DNA from: Panorpa germanica
Taxonomy: Eukaryota > Arthropoda > Insecta > Mecoptera > Panorpidae
Assembly: GCA_963678705.1 (NCBI GenBank)
Contig: OY783209.1
Span: forward strand, 9,982,001 to 10,046,000
DNA: 64,000 bases
Direction: 5' to 3'
The notes under the pieces were generated by a model. It did no database searches. It saw only the letters and a list, made by a program, of their open reading frames with translations, and had not been told where the DNA came from. A program made the translations under genes and the position numbers. Position 1 is the first letter of the stretch. Each line of letters starts with the position of its first letter. Of the stretch, positions 1 to 10,594 are shown in pieces.

Positions 1-81
1 TTTGCAATTAAGCATACAAAAATATAACATTTGATAATATATATTTTGCACACACACAATTTCGGAATAATTTTTCTTACA

Positions 82-711
82 ATGGGCTTGTGTCCTCATT
101 TTTTAGTGGTCGATTTTTCAATTGTTGATTGAAATTGATGTTAATAAATGTGTATTGGCGTGTCTATTTTATTAAATATCTAAATATTGACGGAGATATA
201 GCAATTAAAAATTTGAATTGTAGTTTTAGCGCTAGAAATGGTCGCCCATATTTGTATGACATGAAATGCATTTTAACGTCAGTTATTTGTTGAGTAGGTC
301 AGTGTTGTGGTAATGTTTTGTAGCTGTTGGTACTCAAACAATCCAGTCAAGTCAAAGAATAATAAGTTTTTACTTTATTTAACCCTGTTAAGGCAGACAT
401 AATATTGAAATTTGATTGTTCCTTGAAATAGCTGTAAATAATATTTGATATTTTGATATATAAATACATATAGCAGAGATTTATGATCTGTAAGGTTGGT
501 AACCTTACACAAGGATTGTGATGTCACATGCATTTGGAGTTTGTACAACGTTGAATCCCTTTAATAATTAAAGAGACAAAATGACTTTTTTAATTGTTAA
601 TATCTCCTAACATATAAGGAGTTATTAAAAAATAATTGAACATTTGAGGTTCTAGTAACCCACTTTATCAATATATAGTACACTTTTATAGAAATTAAGA
701 CATAGGACACA
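82..711 (+). mobile_element. MITE copy A (GGGCTTGTGTCC family)
   Basis: Non-autonomous DNA element, one of at least seven copies in the window. The left end reads ATGGGCTTGTGTCCTCATTTT; the right end contains the family sequence GACATAGGACACA but has lost the terminal AAGCCCAT. Other full copies are about 630-637 bp. No transposase is encoded. Copy B lies inverted 750 bp downstream. I cannot assign a superfamily from the ends alone. Confidence 0.8.
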
Positions 712-910
712 TTTACAGACATTTATATGCACATATTATAAATATATAAGACTAATTGGGTTTTTAAAAATGCTAAAACCGTGCAAAACTTTTTCTTGTT
801 AGAAAACATGTATTTGTCAAAGTAATAAACATAACCAAAAGAAAATTATACACTTGTATAATACATTACTTATATATGTAAAAAAAAACACAATTTTGAT
901 ATGTACTTAC

Positions 911-1077
911 TCAAAATCTTCTTCTGCTGGTTCATTACTTAGGCAAGATTCTGGGTAATTTAACCGGAATGTACAAATTTTATTGGAAATTAAATGTTTA
1001 TTATGGAACCTTCGTTCATACGTTGATTCATCGTAATCATCACAATCATTCGTGTTGTAAAAGTTTGGAAACATCAT
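911..1077 (-). CDS. putative first coding exon, unknown product (gene continues off left edge)
   Basis: On the minus strand an open exon starts with two consecutive ATGs (1077-1075 and 1074-1072). It runs 167 nt to a consensus donor GTAAGT at 910-905, ending in phase 2. The predicted peptide is acidic and Tyr/Asn/Glu-rich (MMFPNFYNTNDCDDYDE... to ...EPAEEDFE); I do not recognise a family. An in-frame stop lies shortly upstream of the ATG, supporting it as a start. The phase equals that of the ATG18-type exon at 4304-4380 on the same strand, so it could be an alternative first exon of that transcription unit. It lies between two inverted MITE copies, so it may instead be a captured or decayed fragment. 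Transcription is unproven. Confidence 0.4.
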
Positions 1078-1460
1078 TAACACAAAACACTTGTATGATT
1101 AAAACATAACCTTCAATAAACTGGTAAAATTTTTGAACAATTTGTACTGACTCAAAACTAACTTAGCAAATTTTTAAATAAGAATATTTGCAAATTCTGA
1201 GAGTAGCTTGAACCTGAGAGAGAGAGACTGCAGTAATTACTGAGTGCTATTTGGTACGGTCGGCTACCTGAGCCTACCCCGAATGTTTACTACCCCAGCA
1301 GATGCGTTAATACACAAGGAGCTCATGACATATCTCTACACGTTATTTCTACAGTAATATTTAGCAGCGGCGTAAAATAGATAGTTTTTGAGATGCTTTA
1401 TTTATATATTATTCATATTTCATATGTTTTTTTTTAACGAATTACTTATTCAGATATTTA

Positions 1461-2006
1461 ATGGGCTTGTGTCCTATGTCTTAATTTCTATAAAAGTGTA
1501 CTGATAAGTGTATTGATAAAGTGGTTTCCTAGAACCACAGTTTTTAGTAACTCCTTTTTAATTAAAAAAGTCATTTTGTCTTTTCAATTATTAAAGGAAT
1601 TTAACGGTATACACATTCCAAATGCATGTGATATCACAACCGCTGCCAACCTTACAGCTCATAAATCTCTGCTATATGTATTTATATATCAAATATTATT
1701 TACAGCTATTTTAAGGAATAATCAAATTTCAATATTATGTCTGCCTTAGCAGGGTTAAATAAAATAAAAACTTATTATTCTTTGACTTGACTTGATTATT
1801 TCGACTACCAATATCTACAAAACATTACCACAGCACTGACCTACTCAACAAATAACTGACGTTAAAAAGAATTTCACGTCATACAAATGTTGAATTGCTA
1901 TATCTCCGTCAATTAATAAAATAGACACGCGAATACACATTTATTAACATCAATTTCAATCAACAAATGAAAAATCGACCATTAAAAAATGAGGACACAA
2001 GCCCAT
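1461..2006 (-). mobile_element. MITE copy B (GGGCTTGTGTCC family)
   Basis: Inverted relative to copy A. It begins ATGGGCTTGTGTCCTATGTC and ends GAGGACACAAGCCCAT, so both terminal inverted repeats are present. At about 546 bp it is shorter than the ~630-bp full length, with an internal deletion near 1515-1550. Reading frames across it are chance frames within the element. Confidence 0.85.
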
Positions 2007-4303
2007 TTTACAGCTTTAAACTTGAATTCAAGTTGTATTTTAAATATCAAATGTAAGCCTAGCAAACAATAGCTCTAATGTAAATGCACCCGCACAGATG
2101 TTTCAAACACCCTTGTAAGCAACAACGTTTTTGACGGATTATTCTCTACATAGATTTGACAACATGGCAATAATTGCCATAACATTTTTGGGTATTATTT
2201 TGAATACGAGTTCACTTTTTGTAATGTTTGTCTACGAATTCAAATGACTAATATTAAAAATGGAAAGTTTTAGTTTAAGTTAAGGAGATATTGCAAGGAA
2301 AGTATAAAGGAAGAATAAGGACGGCGGAGTAAGGAGAAAGATAGGGGGAAGGAAAATAAACGAGAGGTAGTTTTTAATAGAAAGAAATGAATTGAATTAG
2401 ATTTTTAAAATTTATTTAAAAACTTATGGAAGAAATAGTTGTAAACAGATTGTAAGGCCAGAAAGATATCTACAGTAAATAAACACACATACATACAATA
2501 TTAAAACTGATTATAGTTTTTTCAACAAAAGTGCCTATTGCAAAAGGTAGTTAAATAGGTCATTTAAACAGAAATAACAATAAATCGTTCGGCCGATCCA
2601 GCACGTACTTCAATATAAATAAAAAGGGGGACTGAAAGAGTTATTATTAAGAGAGCAACAGAGAAATCTATGAGGGTGAAAAGCAAGGTGGCGGAGTGTG
2701 CATCTTCATAGAAGAAAAAGTAACAAGAACGAAAATGGAGGTGTAGGTTAAACTAAGATTATGGGTAAGTGAAAAAAACTGAAAGAAAAAATGTGGAGAT
2801 ATAGTGGAAAGAAAGTGGGCTAGAAAGAGATACATGGAATGAAGGGAGAAGAAAGGTATAAACCAAAAAAATCTGAGTAAGATAGAGTCTTTGAAAATTA
2901 AGAACTTATATACAAAAATAAATCATAATTATAATAAATATTTTTGAGGTTAGGAACAAGGAAAGTTATTATTACAAACGATAATTCTTCGATTCAATTC
3001 GAGATTATGACAATAAGTTATTTACTATCAAAACAATATACTTTACATTAATTGTAACAAAGCTTAATGATAAAATAATATTGTATTTGACGTCACTCAT
3101 TACTATTGTTTGTTAACGATAATGACTATTAAATTCCAGCGCTATTATCAAAATATTTAAAAAAAAACGTAATGGAGATAAACGATTTCAACTAAAACAA
3201 AGCAATAAATATATCTAGGGTTCTTAATTTCTTATACCTTATAAGAATGGTCAATAAGTTTCTTTATTTTCTACTTTAATACTTTTTAATTTTAAAGTAC
3301 TGGTTGTGTGCTAACAAATTTATAAATAAGGGCATTTCTATAAATTCTAAGATCAGATTGATTCTGTGAGAAAGTGAGAGGGGGTGGCTGCGATATCTGC
3401 TACAGTTCGACTACCTGAGTCAACCCCGAATGTTAGCTACCCCAGGAAGATGCGTTGATACCACAGGCGCATAGTTGGACATATCTTTGTTATACCTTTT
3501 TTTTAATTTTTTTTTACATAGGGCTATTATAGAGTGAATCTAAATCAAAATATTTAATAGAACAAACATTCAATGCATGAGTTTCATTTTGTTAATTAAA
3601 TCTCGTTCTTATTATGACAAAACAGGATATTTAAATCTACATTTTTAAATAACAAACGTAACTATAGAAAATAAGTTTCCTTATTTACTAGTTTAATTCT
3701 TGTTTGCTCTATTATGTATAATATTATGTAGAAGAAAGAAACAATCTATTTTAAATGAAAGAATATTTAAAATTAAATTGTAAAGATTACTCAATTTCAA
3801 TCAAAAGATTTATTCCTAACAAAGAATTCTGAGTAATGCGATAGTTTTATATTAAACTGCGATTTAGAATTACTAGAATAAACAAATAATTGACAATCAC
3901 GTCATTATCAGTAGATAGTTAAAAACAATGTAAATTACATTGATGTTTTTGTTTCATACGTCACATATGGGCTCATGTTTTGACAGTTGTTTGGTGTTGC
4001 TTGCTATGAATCGAGATTAGCAAGATATGATTGACCTATATTTTTGCAAAATGCGCGTTCGAAGTATCAACACAAACATAAACTTAATTACGTCATTGTT
4101 GTTTTGGTCAAATGTATTATGTTTACTTTCACTTTTTAGTAAATCAATCACAAAAAAATCTAATTATTTTTGAGGGTTATTTTTTAAAATGTAATATTAT
4201 CCATACAGATTTCAATAAGAAAGAGCAATCATCTTTCACATATATATAATTGAGTATAGAAATAGATTAAATACATATTTTTGATCTAGAATTATTAACT
4301 TAC
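2007..4303. other. AT-rich sequence, probably intronic; no further exon recognised
   Basis: Between copy B and the ATG18-type exon. If the minus-strand autophagy gene continues leftward this is intron. I find no WD-repeat exon here. 3300-3540 shares an imperfect repeat with 1140-1440, including ACCCCGAATGTT near 3423 and a following CTACCCCAG. Confidence 0.4.
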
Positions 4304-4380
4304 GTGCAATCTTGGTTAAAGTGAACAAAGAACCCTCCTGTATTCGCACTTTCAACAGAAGAATGGCTTGCTAGATTCAT
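4304..4380 (-). CDS. ATG18/WIPI2-type autophagy protein, first coding exon (partial gene)
   Basis: On the minus strand ATG at 4380-4378 opens a 77-nt exon closing in phase 2 at a GTAAGT donor (4303-4298). It encodes MNLASHSSVESANTGGFFVH followed by FNQDC. The MNLAS start and the 'F-x-NQD' ending match the N-terminus of vertebrate WIPI2 (MNLASQSG... FNQDNTS), where the first blade of the WD-repeat propeller begins. WIPI2/Atg18 binds PI3P on forming autophagosomes and recruits Atg16. The rest of the gene is not recognised between here and the left edge, so a long intron or a model running out of the window is inferred. The gene is divergent from the hydrolase at 4959. Confidence 0.7.
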
Positions 4381-4958
4381 GAGTCCGATTAATCTAGCTT
4401 TTTGGCCACTCTATTTAAAACTGTGGTTTTAGAGGATAATTTTTATAACAAATTTATTAGCAGCACTTAAAATATATCACTTTATTTATTATTTTAATAT
4501 TAAGAGCGTAGTATGTTATTAATCTATCAAATTACGACCTTGGTTTCGTACAGTTTCACTGAGTTTCACACTAAACAATTTTACAAGCCATAATGAATAT
4601 ATCGAACGAACAGCTGACTGAAACTTCGGAAGCGGATACAACACGAATATCAAAAGTTGTGCAACATTATTTTATCATCTGGTAATATTAATTTAAGACG
4701 ACTGACGTTTCGTTGAAGTCTTTTAAATACCGCTTGAATAATTGTATAACTTGTTAATATTACAAACACTTGCATAACTCTCAGTAATATGCATTCCACA
4801 CCTCTACTGTAATTATATTTTTGTTTTGTGATTATTTATACTTAATTTAATGTAACCCAACGACCACGAGAAATATACCAGTGAAAATAACCTAAAAAAT
4901 AAATTGTGTTAAATAGTAAATTAATCATTTTGTGATTAAATTTTACAATAAAAAAGTT
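4381..4958. promoter_or_regulatory. bidirectional promoter / 5' UTR region
   Basis: A 578-nt intergenic stretch separates the divergent ATG18-type and OVCA2-type start codons, so it should hold both promoters. I see no obvious TATA box in a defensible position and no coding exon. Confidence 0.4.
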
Positions 4959-5711
4959 ATGGAGAACTCAAAGCTTAAAATTTTAGCTCTACATGGATAT
5001 CGTCAAAATGGTGAATTATTCCGAAGTAAAATAGGTTCCTTTAGAAAAATTGTTAATAAATATGCTGAGTTTACCTTTTTGACAGCCCCACATAAAGTAA
5101 TTGATAATAAAGGAATTGAACCCGGTTCTGAAAGTCAAGAAGAAGTTGAAACTACACAATTTGGGTGGTGGTTCAACAGAGATGACGTTACTTTTAAAGG
5201 CGATAGAGAAGGAGGTCCAGCCATAGGTTTTGGTGACACTATAGAAACAGTTAATAAAATTTGTAAAGAGCAAGGACCATTTGATGGTGTACTAGGATTT
5301 TCTCAAGGAGCAAGTCTAGTTGGTTTACTGTTTCATTTACAAAATCAAGGCTATATTCAAAGTGATTTCAAATTTGCAATAATGGCATCAGGATTCAGAT
5401 CAGGAAGTACCCCCCATATTGGCTATTACCAAGATAAAATTGATGTTCCTTCTTTACATATATTTGGCGAAAATGATGACATTATTCCGCCTCAGCTAAG
5501 CAAGAATCTCGCTGTAATGTTTAATAAAGATAAAGCTGTTTTTGTGCCTCATCCAGGTGGACATTTCTTCCCAGCAAATTCAGCGCAAAAAGAAACATAT
5601 GTTAACTTTCTTAGAGATCAATTAATCGCTAAATTAGAACATGAGGAAATGACAAAAGCGAATAATAAAAACAGTGTTATCGTAGGGGAAGATATGCTTA
5701 TAGAAAAATAG
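4959..5711 (+). CDS. OVCA2-like serine hydrolase (FSH family)
   Basis: Single-exon gene, 250 aa, alpha/beta-hydrolase of the FSH1/OVCA2 family (esterases acting on acyl esters; physiological substrate uncertain). The N-terminus reads LKILALHGYRQNG, the family's oxyanion-strand motif HGYxQN. The nucleophile Ser115 sits in GFSQGAS. The likely acid is Asp173 in GENDDIIP and the base His202 in PGGHFFP, so the triad is complete. Length matches the family (about 220-260 aa). I start at ATG 4959 because the upstream in-frame opening at 4932 is only a GTG. There is no signal peptide or membrane segment, so it is cytosolic. A poly(A) signal AATAAA lies at 5778-5783. Confidence 0.88.
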   Translation: MENSKLKILALHGYRQNGELFRSKIGSFRKIVNKYAEFTFLTAPHKVIDNKGIEPGSESQEEVETTQFGWWFNRDDVTFKGDREGGPAIGFGDTIETVNKICKEQGPFDGVLGFSQGASLVGLLFHLQNQGYIQSDFKFAIMASGFRSGSTPHIGYYQDKIDVPSLHIFGENDDIIPPQLSKNLAVMFNKDKAVFVPHPGGHFFPANSAQKETYVNFLRDQLIAKLEHEEMTKANNKNSVIVGEDMLIEK

Positions 5712-7394
5712 ATCATCTTAATATTCTTTAGTTCAAATTATTTATTTTTCTCAAGTGTACTAATGTTTTTTTTTTGTAATAAAACACTTATTATATTAAA
5801 TCGTAATCTTATTTTGTATGTTTTATTTGATGAAGTAAATCAGGTTTATAATAAGATTAAAGAAAAAAAAAGGCAGTCTATACGTTAAAAATTCTTTATT
5901 ATTACAGTCTATAATTATATGATTCTAAGGCCATTAAAAGTCAATAGTCCTGTACCGCACCACAATCTTAATTTTTTTTTTTACAATAAAACTTAAATAA
6001 AATATAAATTAACAATAATATATTTTTGTACAATCTATAGCTGATTTTAATTGATTCTTTTATAGAACTTATGTAAACAAACTGAAACTGTTGTATTTCT
6101 GCTCGTATATTATTTATTATATCTAAATATGTCTTATATGCATTTCTCGAATTTTGCAAATGTATCTGTTAGTTTTCATATCATAGGTCTATAAAGGGTT
6201 TATTGCATGTTTTAAAATTCCCAACCGAGACCAGTAGCGAGTTATAGCTTCACGGAATCATCTGAATTTGCGATCCCCACAATCAAATTTAGATATTCTT
6301 ATTACGGTAAAAAGTTGATGATCTTTTAGGCAAAATCTCAGATTCAATACTATCTATTATTAATTTGTTCAAGATTATTTTGGAGGCCCTGGACAATTGC
6401 CAATATTGTCTATTGGACCTCGCGCTTCTGACTGAGCATATAATTGATTTCTGAGTAAAATACTTTGTACAAAGTTATTGAAGACTTGATGTTAATAAAA
6501 TGCAGCTTTAGTTAATATACAAAAAGTTACATCATTTCTAAAAGAAGAATAAATAAAATTGTTTTATAAATAGCATAGATAGCCTGTGTAAGTAGTAATT
6601 GATGTTTAATCATAAAGAAATATATTTCAATCATACTTAATAATGTTTATAAAATAAAATTTCAGATTTTATGTACAAATACTTGTAATCGGTTTGTTTT
6701 TAGTTACCAAAAAACACGATTCGTTGTGTAAATAATGGACGAAATGTTTTGAAGTTACAAGTGTATAATGTATGCTATAATACATTCAAATCCTATAACA
6801 CACAAAAAAATTTCAAATATAAATTACAATTAAACAATGTTACGATTCATTAAATCTAATAAAGATGTAAGTTTTCTAATAGTTTGCTCTAATGAAAATG
6901 ATAAACGGTGAAAGTCATTCAATAAAAATAATTATAATAGGTGTCTTTAAATACCTACACAAACAACGATTTACACGTATTTTAACTGCAAAATGTAACA
7001 TCTGTGTGAATTGTAAATTATAAAAAATAAAACTTTCTCAGTTTCATGATTCTCTTAAAATCTAATATGTATTACAACATTTTTTTAAGAAATTGAAATA
7101 TTATTTAGCACATTTTTTATGTAAAATGCTAAGTTATATCTCCTCAAAATTTCCTGGATTATATGTAGGATTTTTAATACTTACAAGTTAACATTCAGAA
7201 AAAATTAGTTATTTTATTAAAGATAGAAATATGAAAAAAATATAACTTGCTTTTTTATTATACTAAATTTTTGTATATATATTATTTTATATATATATAT
7301 ATATATTTTTTCTCGTACACATACAAGTAACGGACTGATAGATGTTACTGGTAGTTAGTTTACTTATTATTAATTATATAAAAACATCACTGGT
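5712..7394. other. intergenic / 3' UTR sequence between convergent genes
   Basis: Lies between the 3' ends of the OVCA2-like gene and epsin. Apart from the poly(A) signal at 5778 and poly-AT runs (an AT dinucleotide tract near 7285-7307) nothing recognisable is present. Much of the right half is presumably epsin 3' UTR. Confidence 0.5.
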
Positions 7395-10189
7395 TTAAGA
7401 TAAAAAGGGATTGGGTTGATCAAGAGGTTTTGATGTCCACGGTGATGCTGCCGAGGAGTTATTGCTGTTAGGTACTGGTGCCCATGGATCCTGAACTGGT
7501 TGTGGCATTAAAAATGGTGGTTGTTTTATCTGATTCATGCTTGGGCGGACCTGCTGCAATTAAACGAATATTTAAGCTTTGGAGTAATAGACACATAAAA
7601 TAAAATAAGACAACCTTAGTTACAAACCTGTTGCATTTGTTGTTGAAACAAATTAGTTCTTGGAGGTAGTGCTGGTTCTGAAAATGGATTAACTGGTGAT
7701 CCGAATGGAACAGCCATTGTCTGAGAAACAGGAGTTGGTTTAATCAAATTATCAAGATTGACAAGTGAAGAGTTTTCACCAAGAAAACTTTGAGGTGTTT
7801 TCTTTGTAGCTCCTGTCGATATTCCGGTATTGTTCGATGTTAAAGTATCGTTCAAATGTGTTAAATCAAAAGGATCCGGAGATAAAGTACCACCGTTATT
7901 ATTATTATTATTCAAATTCTCAATCGGACGACTTCGATTACTGATAATATCAAATTCCGATAGATCTTGGGGGCTGTGTAAAGGAGCTCCAAGTGGTGAC
8001 GGTCTAGCTGCAGTTTGCGGAGGGCTCGAATCTTGTATAAACTAAAAAAAATATTTATTAAATATATTTATATTGCGATCTGTCATCTTACTGACATTCA
8101 ACAATAGGATGAACTAAAAATAATGTAAATTATTTAAGATACAATTCTCAAATAAAAACTATATTTTATATTAAAACGTAATATAATTACCCCAATTGGT
8201 GTTACTGGACTTGCAAGATTACTAGCAGCCGCTGGAGCCCATGGATCTTTCTTCGGTGGTAAAGTACTCCAGGGTTCTGCAGGAACGACAGGTGGTAGTG
8301 CAGCTGCCGGAGCCCAAGGATCCAATGGAGGGGGCGAAATACTACCAGTTGTTGTACTCCAAGGATCAGCTGATTGATTCTGTTTGAATATTACGTAATT
8401 TAGATGCTAATTACTGTTACTAATGCATTTACATATATGTTACATACCATATTATATTCATAATATCCGAAATCCAATGTCTGATATAATAAAAAAAAAA
8501 CCATGCAAATATAAACATGCAATTTAAAACAAAATAAAACATAAATTTAAATTTAAGTGTTTGGTTTGTGTTTTTATGAATTCCTTAACCCCTTACAATT
8601 TAATTACTGCTGCCAAAATAACACCATTTATATAAAGCAGAAAAAGAATATAGAAATAAAACATAAATTTTTGTACCTGTGGTCTAGATGGTGGTGGTAG
8701 TCCCCATGGATCTATGATGCCTGAGTTACTAGTAGGAGGTTCTCCTAAGCTGACATCTAGTAAATCAAGCATATGTGATTGTGGAGGCGGACGTTGCTCA
8801 AGTGGTGTTACTCTATAATAAGAAAATGACCGGAGTATTAGAATAAAACATTAATAACAAGAAACTCAAAACCGAAATTATTTTATTTATTTTTTTATGT
8901 GTTTGTTGGTTTCTTCTTTTAGAAAAATACACCCGAGACGTTTTTTGTTGTTGATGTTTGAACCATTCGTTTTTAACATCTGAAAGTATATAATTATAAT
9001 TATTGAGTACAAAATAAAAGCTACTCACTTGAAATCCTGTTGACTTTGAGATAAAGCCAATTGTAATCGCACATCGTCACTTCGCCGCCGCTGTTCCTCT
9101 TGCTCGGCCTCTTCCCGTGACATAGCCAAAGCTAATTGCAATTGCAATTCTTCTTCACCAATGGTTTGAGGACGTGCTGCATCCATTTCTCGAGATGCAG
9201 TATCGGAACAACTGCTACTAGACCATTCCGAACGAAACTGAAATAATAATAATTAAAAAATAATATATATCACCCAGTTGTATTGTTTTTTTCTAATATT
9301 CACTTACATCTCGATGATTTGGACTAACAGCAGTATCAATAGCACCATCACTTCCAAACGCATTTGGTGTTTGAGCAAATCTTTCTTTAGCTTTTAGAGC
9401 GCGTGCTCGTTCATTACGAAGTCTTTCATCATCCTTTAACAGAATTACTAATTGTTTTGCTTTTTCACGCACATTTACTCCTAAAACAAATTAATACGTA
9501 ACATTAACATCAATGAGATGTAAACAAATGATGTACACTGGTCTTGCATTTACCTACCTTGATCTTTCCCTTCTTCTAAATACTGAAAATCTTTTAATGT
9601 TTGTATTGCAAATATATTCTCTTTGCATTGCTGTGCAACTTTTTCAGTTCCTGTTTTTATTAAGTATTCAAGCAGTACTAATGCTTTATATACATGCCTC
9701 CAATTACGACCATGATCATTTAATCGTTTCCATATCATTTGCATTATTTCTGTAAATGCAACTACATTGTAAGTTAGATCGGCAATTTCTGCCATCAATG
9801 TACTTGAAGGGCCCCATGGATCGTTTGATGTTGCCTCGCGCACTTTTACCTACAATACCATTCATAATATGTGATAAAAATACATAATGACTAGTATAAA
9901 GGAAGTAGCATGTAATCGATAAGCGATTTTAGTTTGATGAGAAGAATACTAAATTTATATCCATTGTCTTTAGAAAAAAAGTTACTACAAAACATCATTG
10001 TATATAAAAAATTCTCAAGGTAATATTTCCAATTTTATTTTGAGTTATATTTAGTTTGCGTCTTGCAAACAATCGATAAAGTGAATGAATTACCAAAGTC
10101 TTTATACTTTAAAAACTTACTTGGGCATCGGAGTAGTTGTGCGCGAGGTTTTTAATATTTCTTCGTAGGCCCGCCACGTTTACTTGCAT
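7395..10189 (-). CDS. lqf: epsin (liquid facets), clathrin-adaptor endocytic protein
   Basis: Nine coding exons on the minus strand: 10189-10121, 9849-9558, 9480-9308, 9237-9029, 8812-8677, 8480-8448, 8379-8191, 8041-7628, 7553-7395; 557 aa, all junctions GT-AG and phase-consistent. Residues 1 to ~150 are an ENTH domain (start MQVNVAGLRRNIKNLAHNYS) that binds PI(4,5)P2 and curves membrane. Two ubiquitin-interacting motifs follow (about 206-221, EEELQLQLALAMS; and 232-247, DDVRLQLALSQS). The disordered C-terminal half carries several DPW motifs (AP-2 binding) and two NPF motifs (EH-domain binding), one four residues from the end. This is the full metazoan epsin architecture for ubiquitin-dependent cargo and Notch-ligand endocytosis. 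The start chosen is the conserved ENTH Met; an in-frame extension upstream is listed separately. Confidence 0.93.
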
Positions 10190-10594
10190 ATCGTCCCTCT
10201 GACGACGCATCTGCAAATTGTTATATTAGTTTATAAATAGTTTTATTAGTTATTCACTTTTTTATAATAACAAATTTTATATAACATAAACAACATAATA
10301 TTAATATAAACTTGCTTCCATTTTTTATAATCGACAAATGGTTTTAAAAATTCCTAATAATTTTAAATTTGCATAATTCGAAATATAGTCCATTTAGCTA
10401 TTAACCAATTAAAATGAATATTACTCAAAGTGTCGCTTATAAAAAACGAATGATATTGTATATTTTATAACGAATTCAAACTAAATTTGCATATAAAACA
10501 TTCAGAATTCATCTAAAATACTTACTTGTATAGAAGAATAATCCGTCGTGTTATTAATATATAAATAGCTATTTCCAAAAAGTTCTATCAGCGT
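10190..10594 (-). other. in-frame upstream exon and extension of epsin (alternative N-terminus)
   Basis: The ENTH start codon is preceded in the same exon by 21 in-frame nt (10210-10190, MRRQRDD) after an acceptor TTTGCAG. Further upstream a 69-nt block, 10594-10526, sits between an acceptor (TTCGCAG) and a donor (GTAAG). It is open in the same frame: TLIELFGNSYLYINNTTDYS then SIQ, joining directly to MRRQRDD. The block has no ATG. It is either 5' UTR, with MRRQRDD as a minor start, or part of a longer isoform initiated farther upstream. Confidence 0.5.

Noticed and set aside
1513-1749. 78-codon open frame on the plus strand
   Set aside because: Lies inside MITE copy B; its sequence is the element's non-coding body, repeated without an intact frame in other copies.
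4932-4958. N-terminal extension of the OVCA2-like protein
   Set aside because: The opening codon is GTG; the ATG at 4959 gives the conserved family start.
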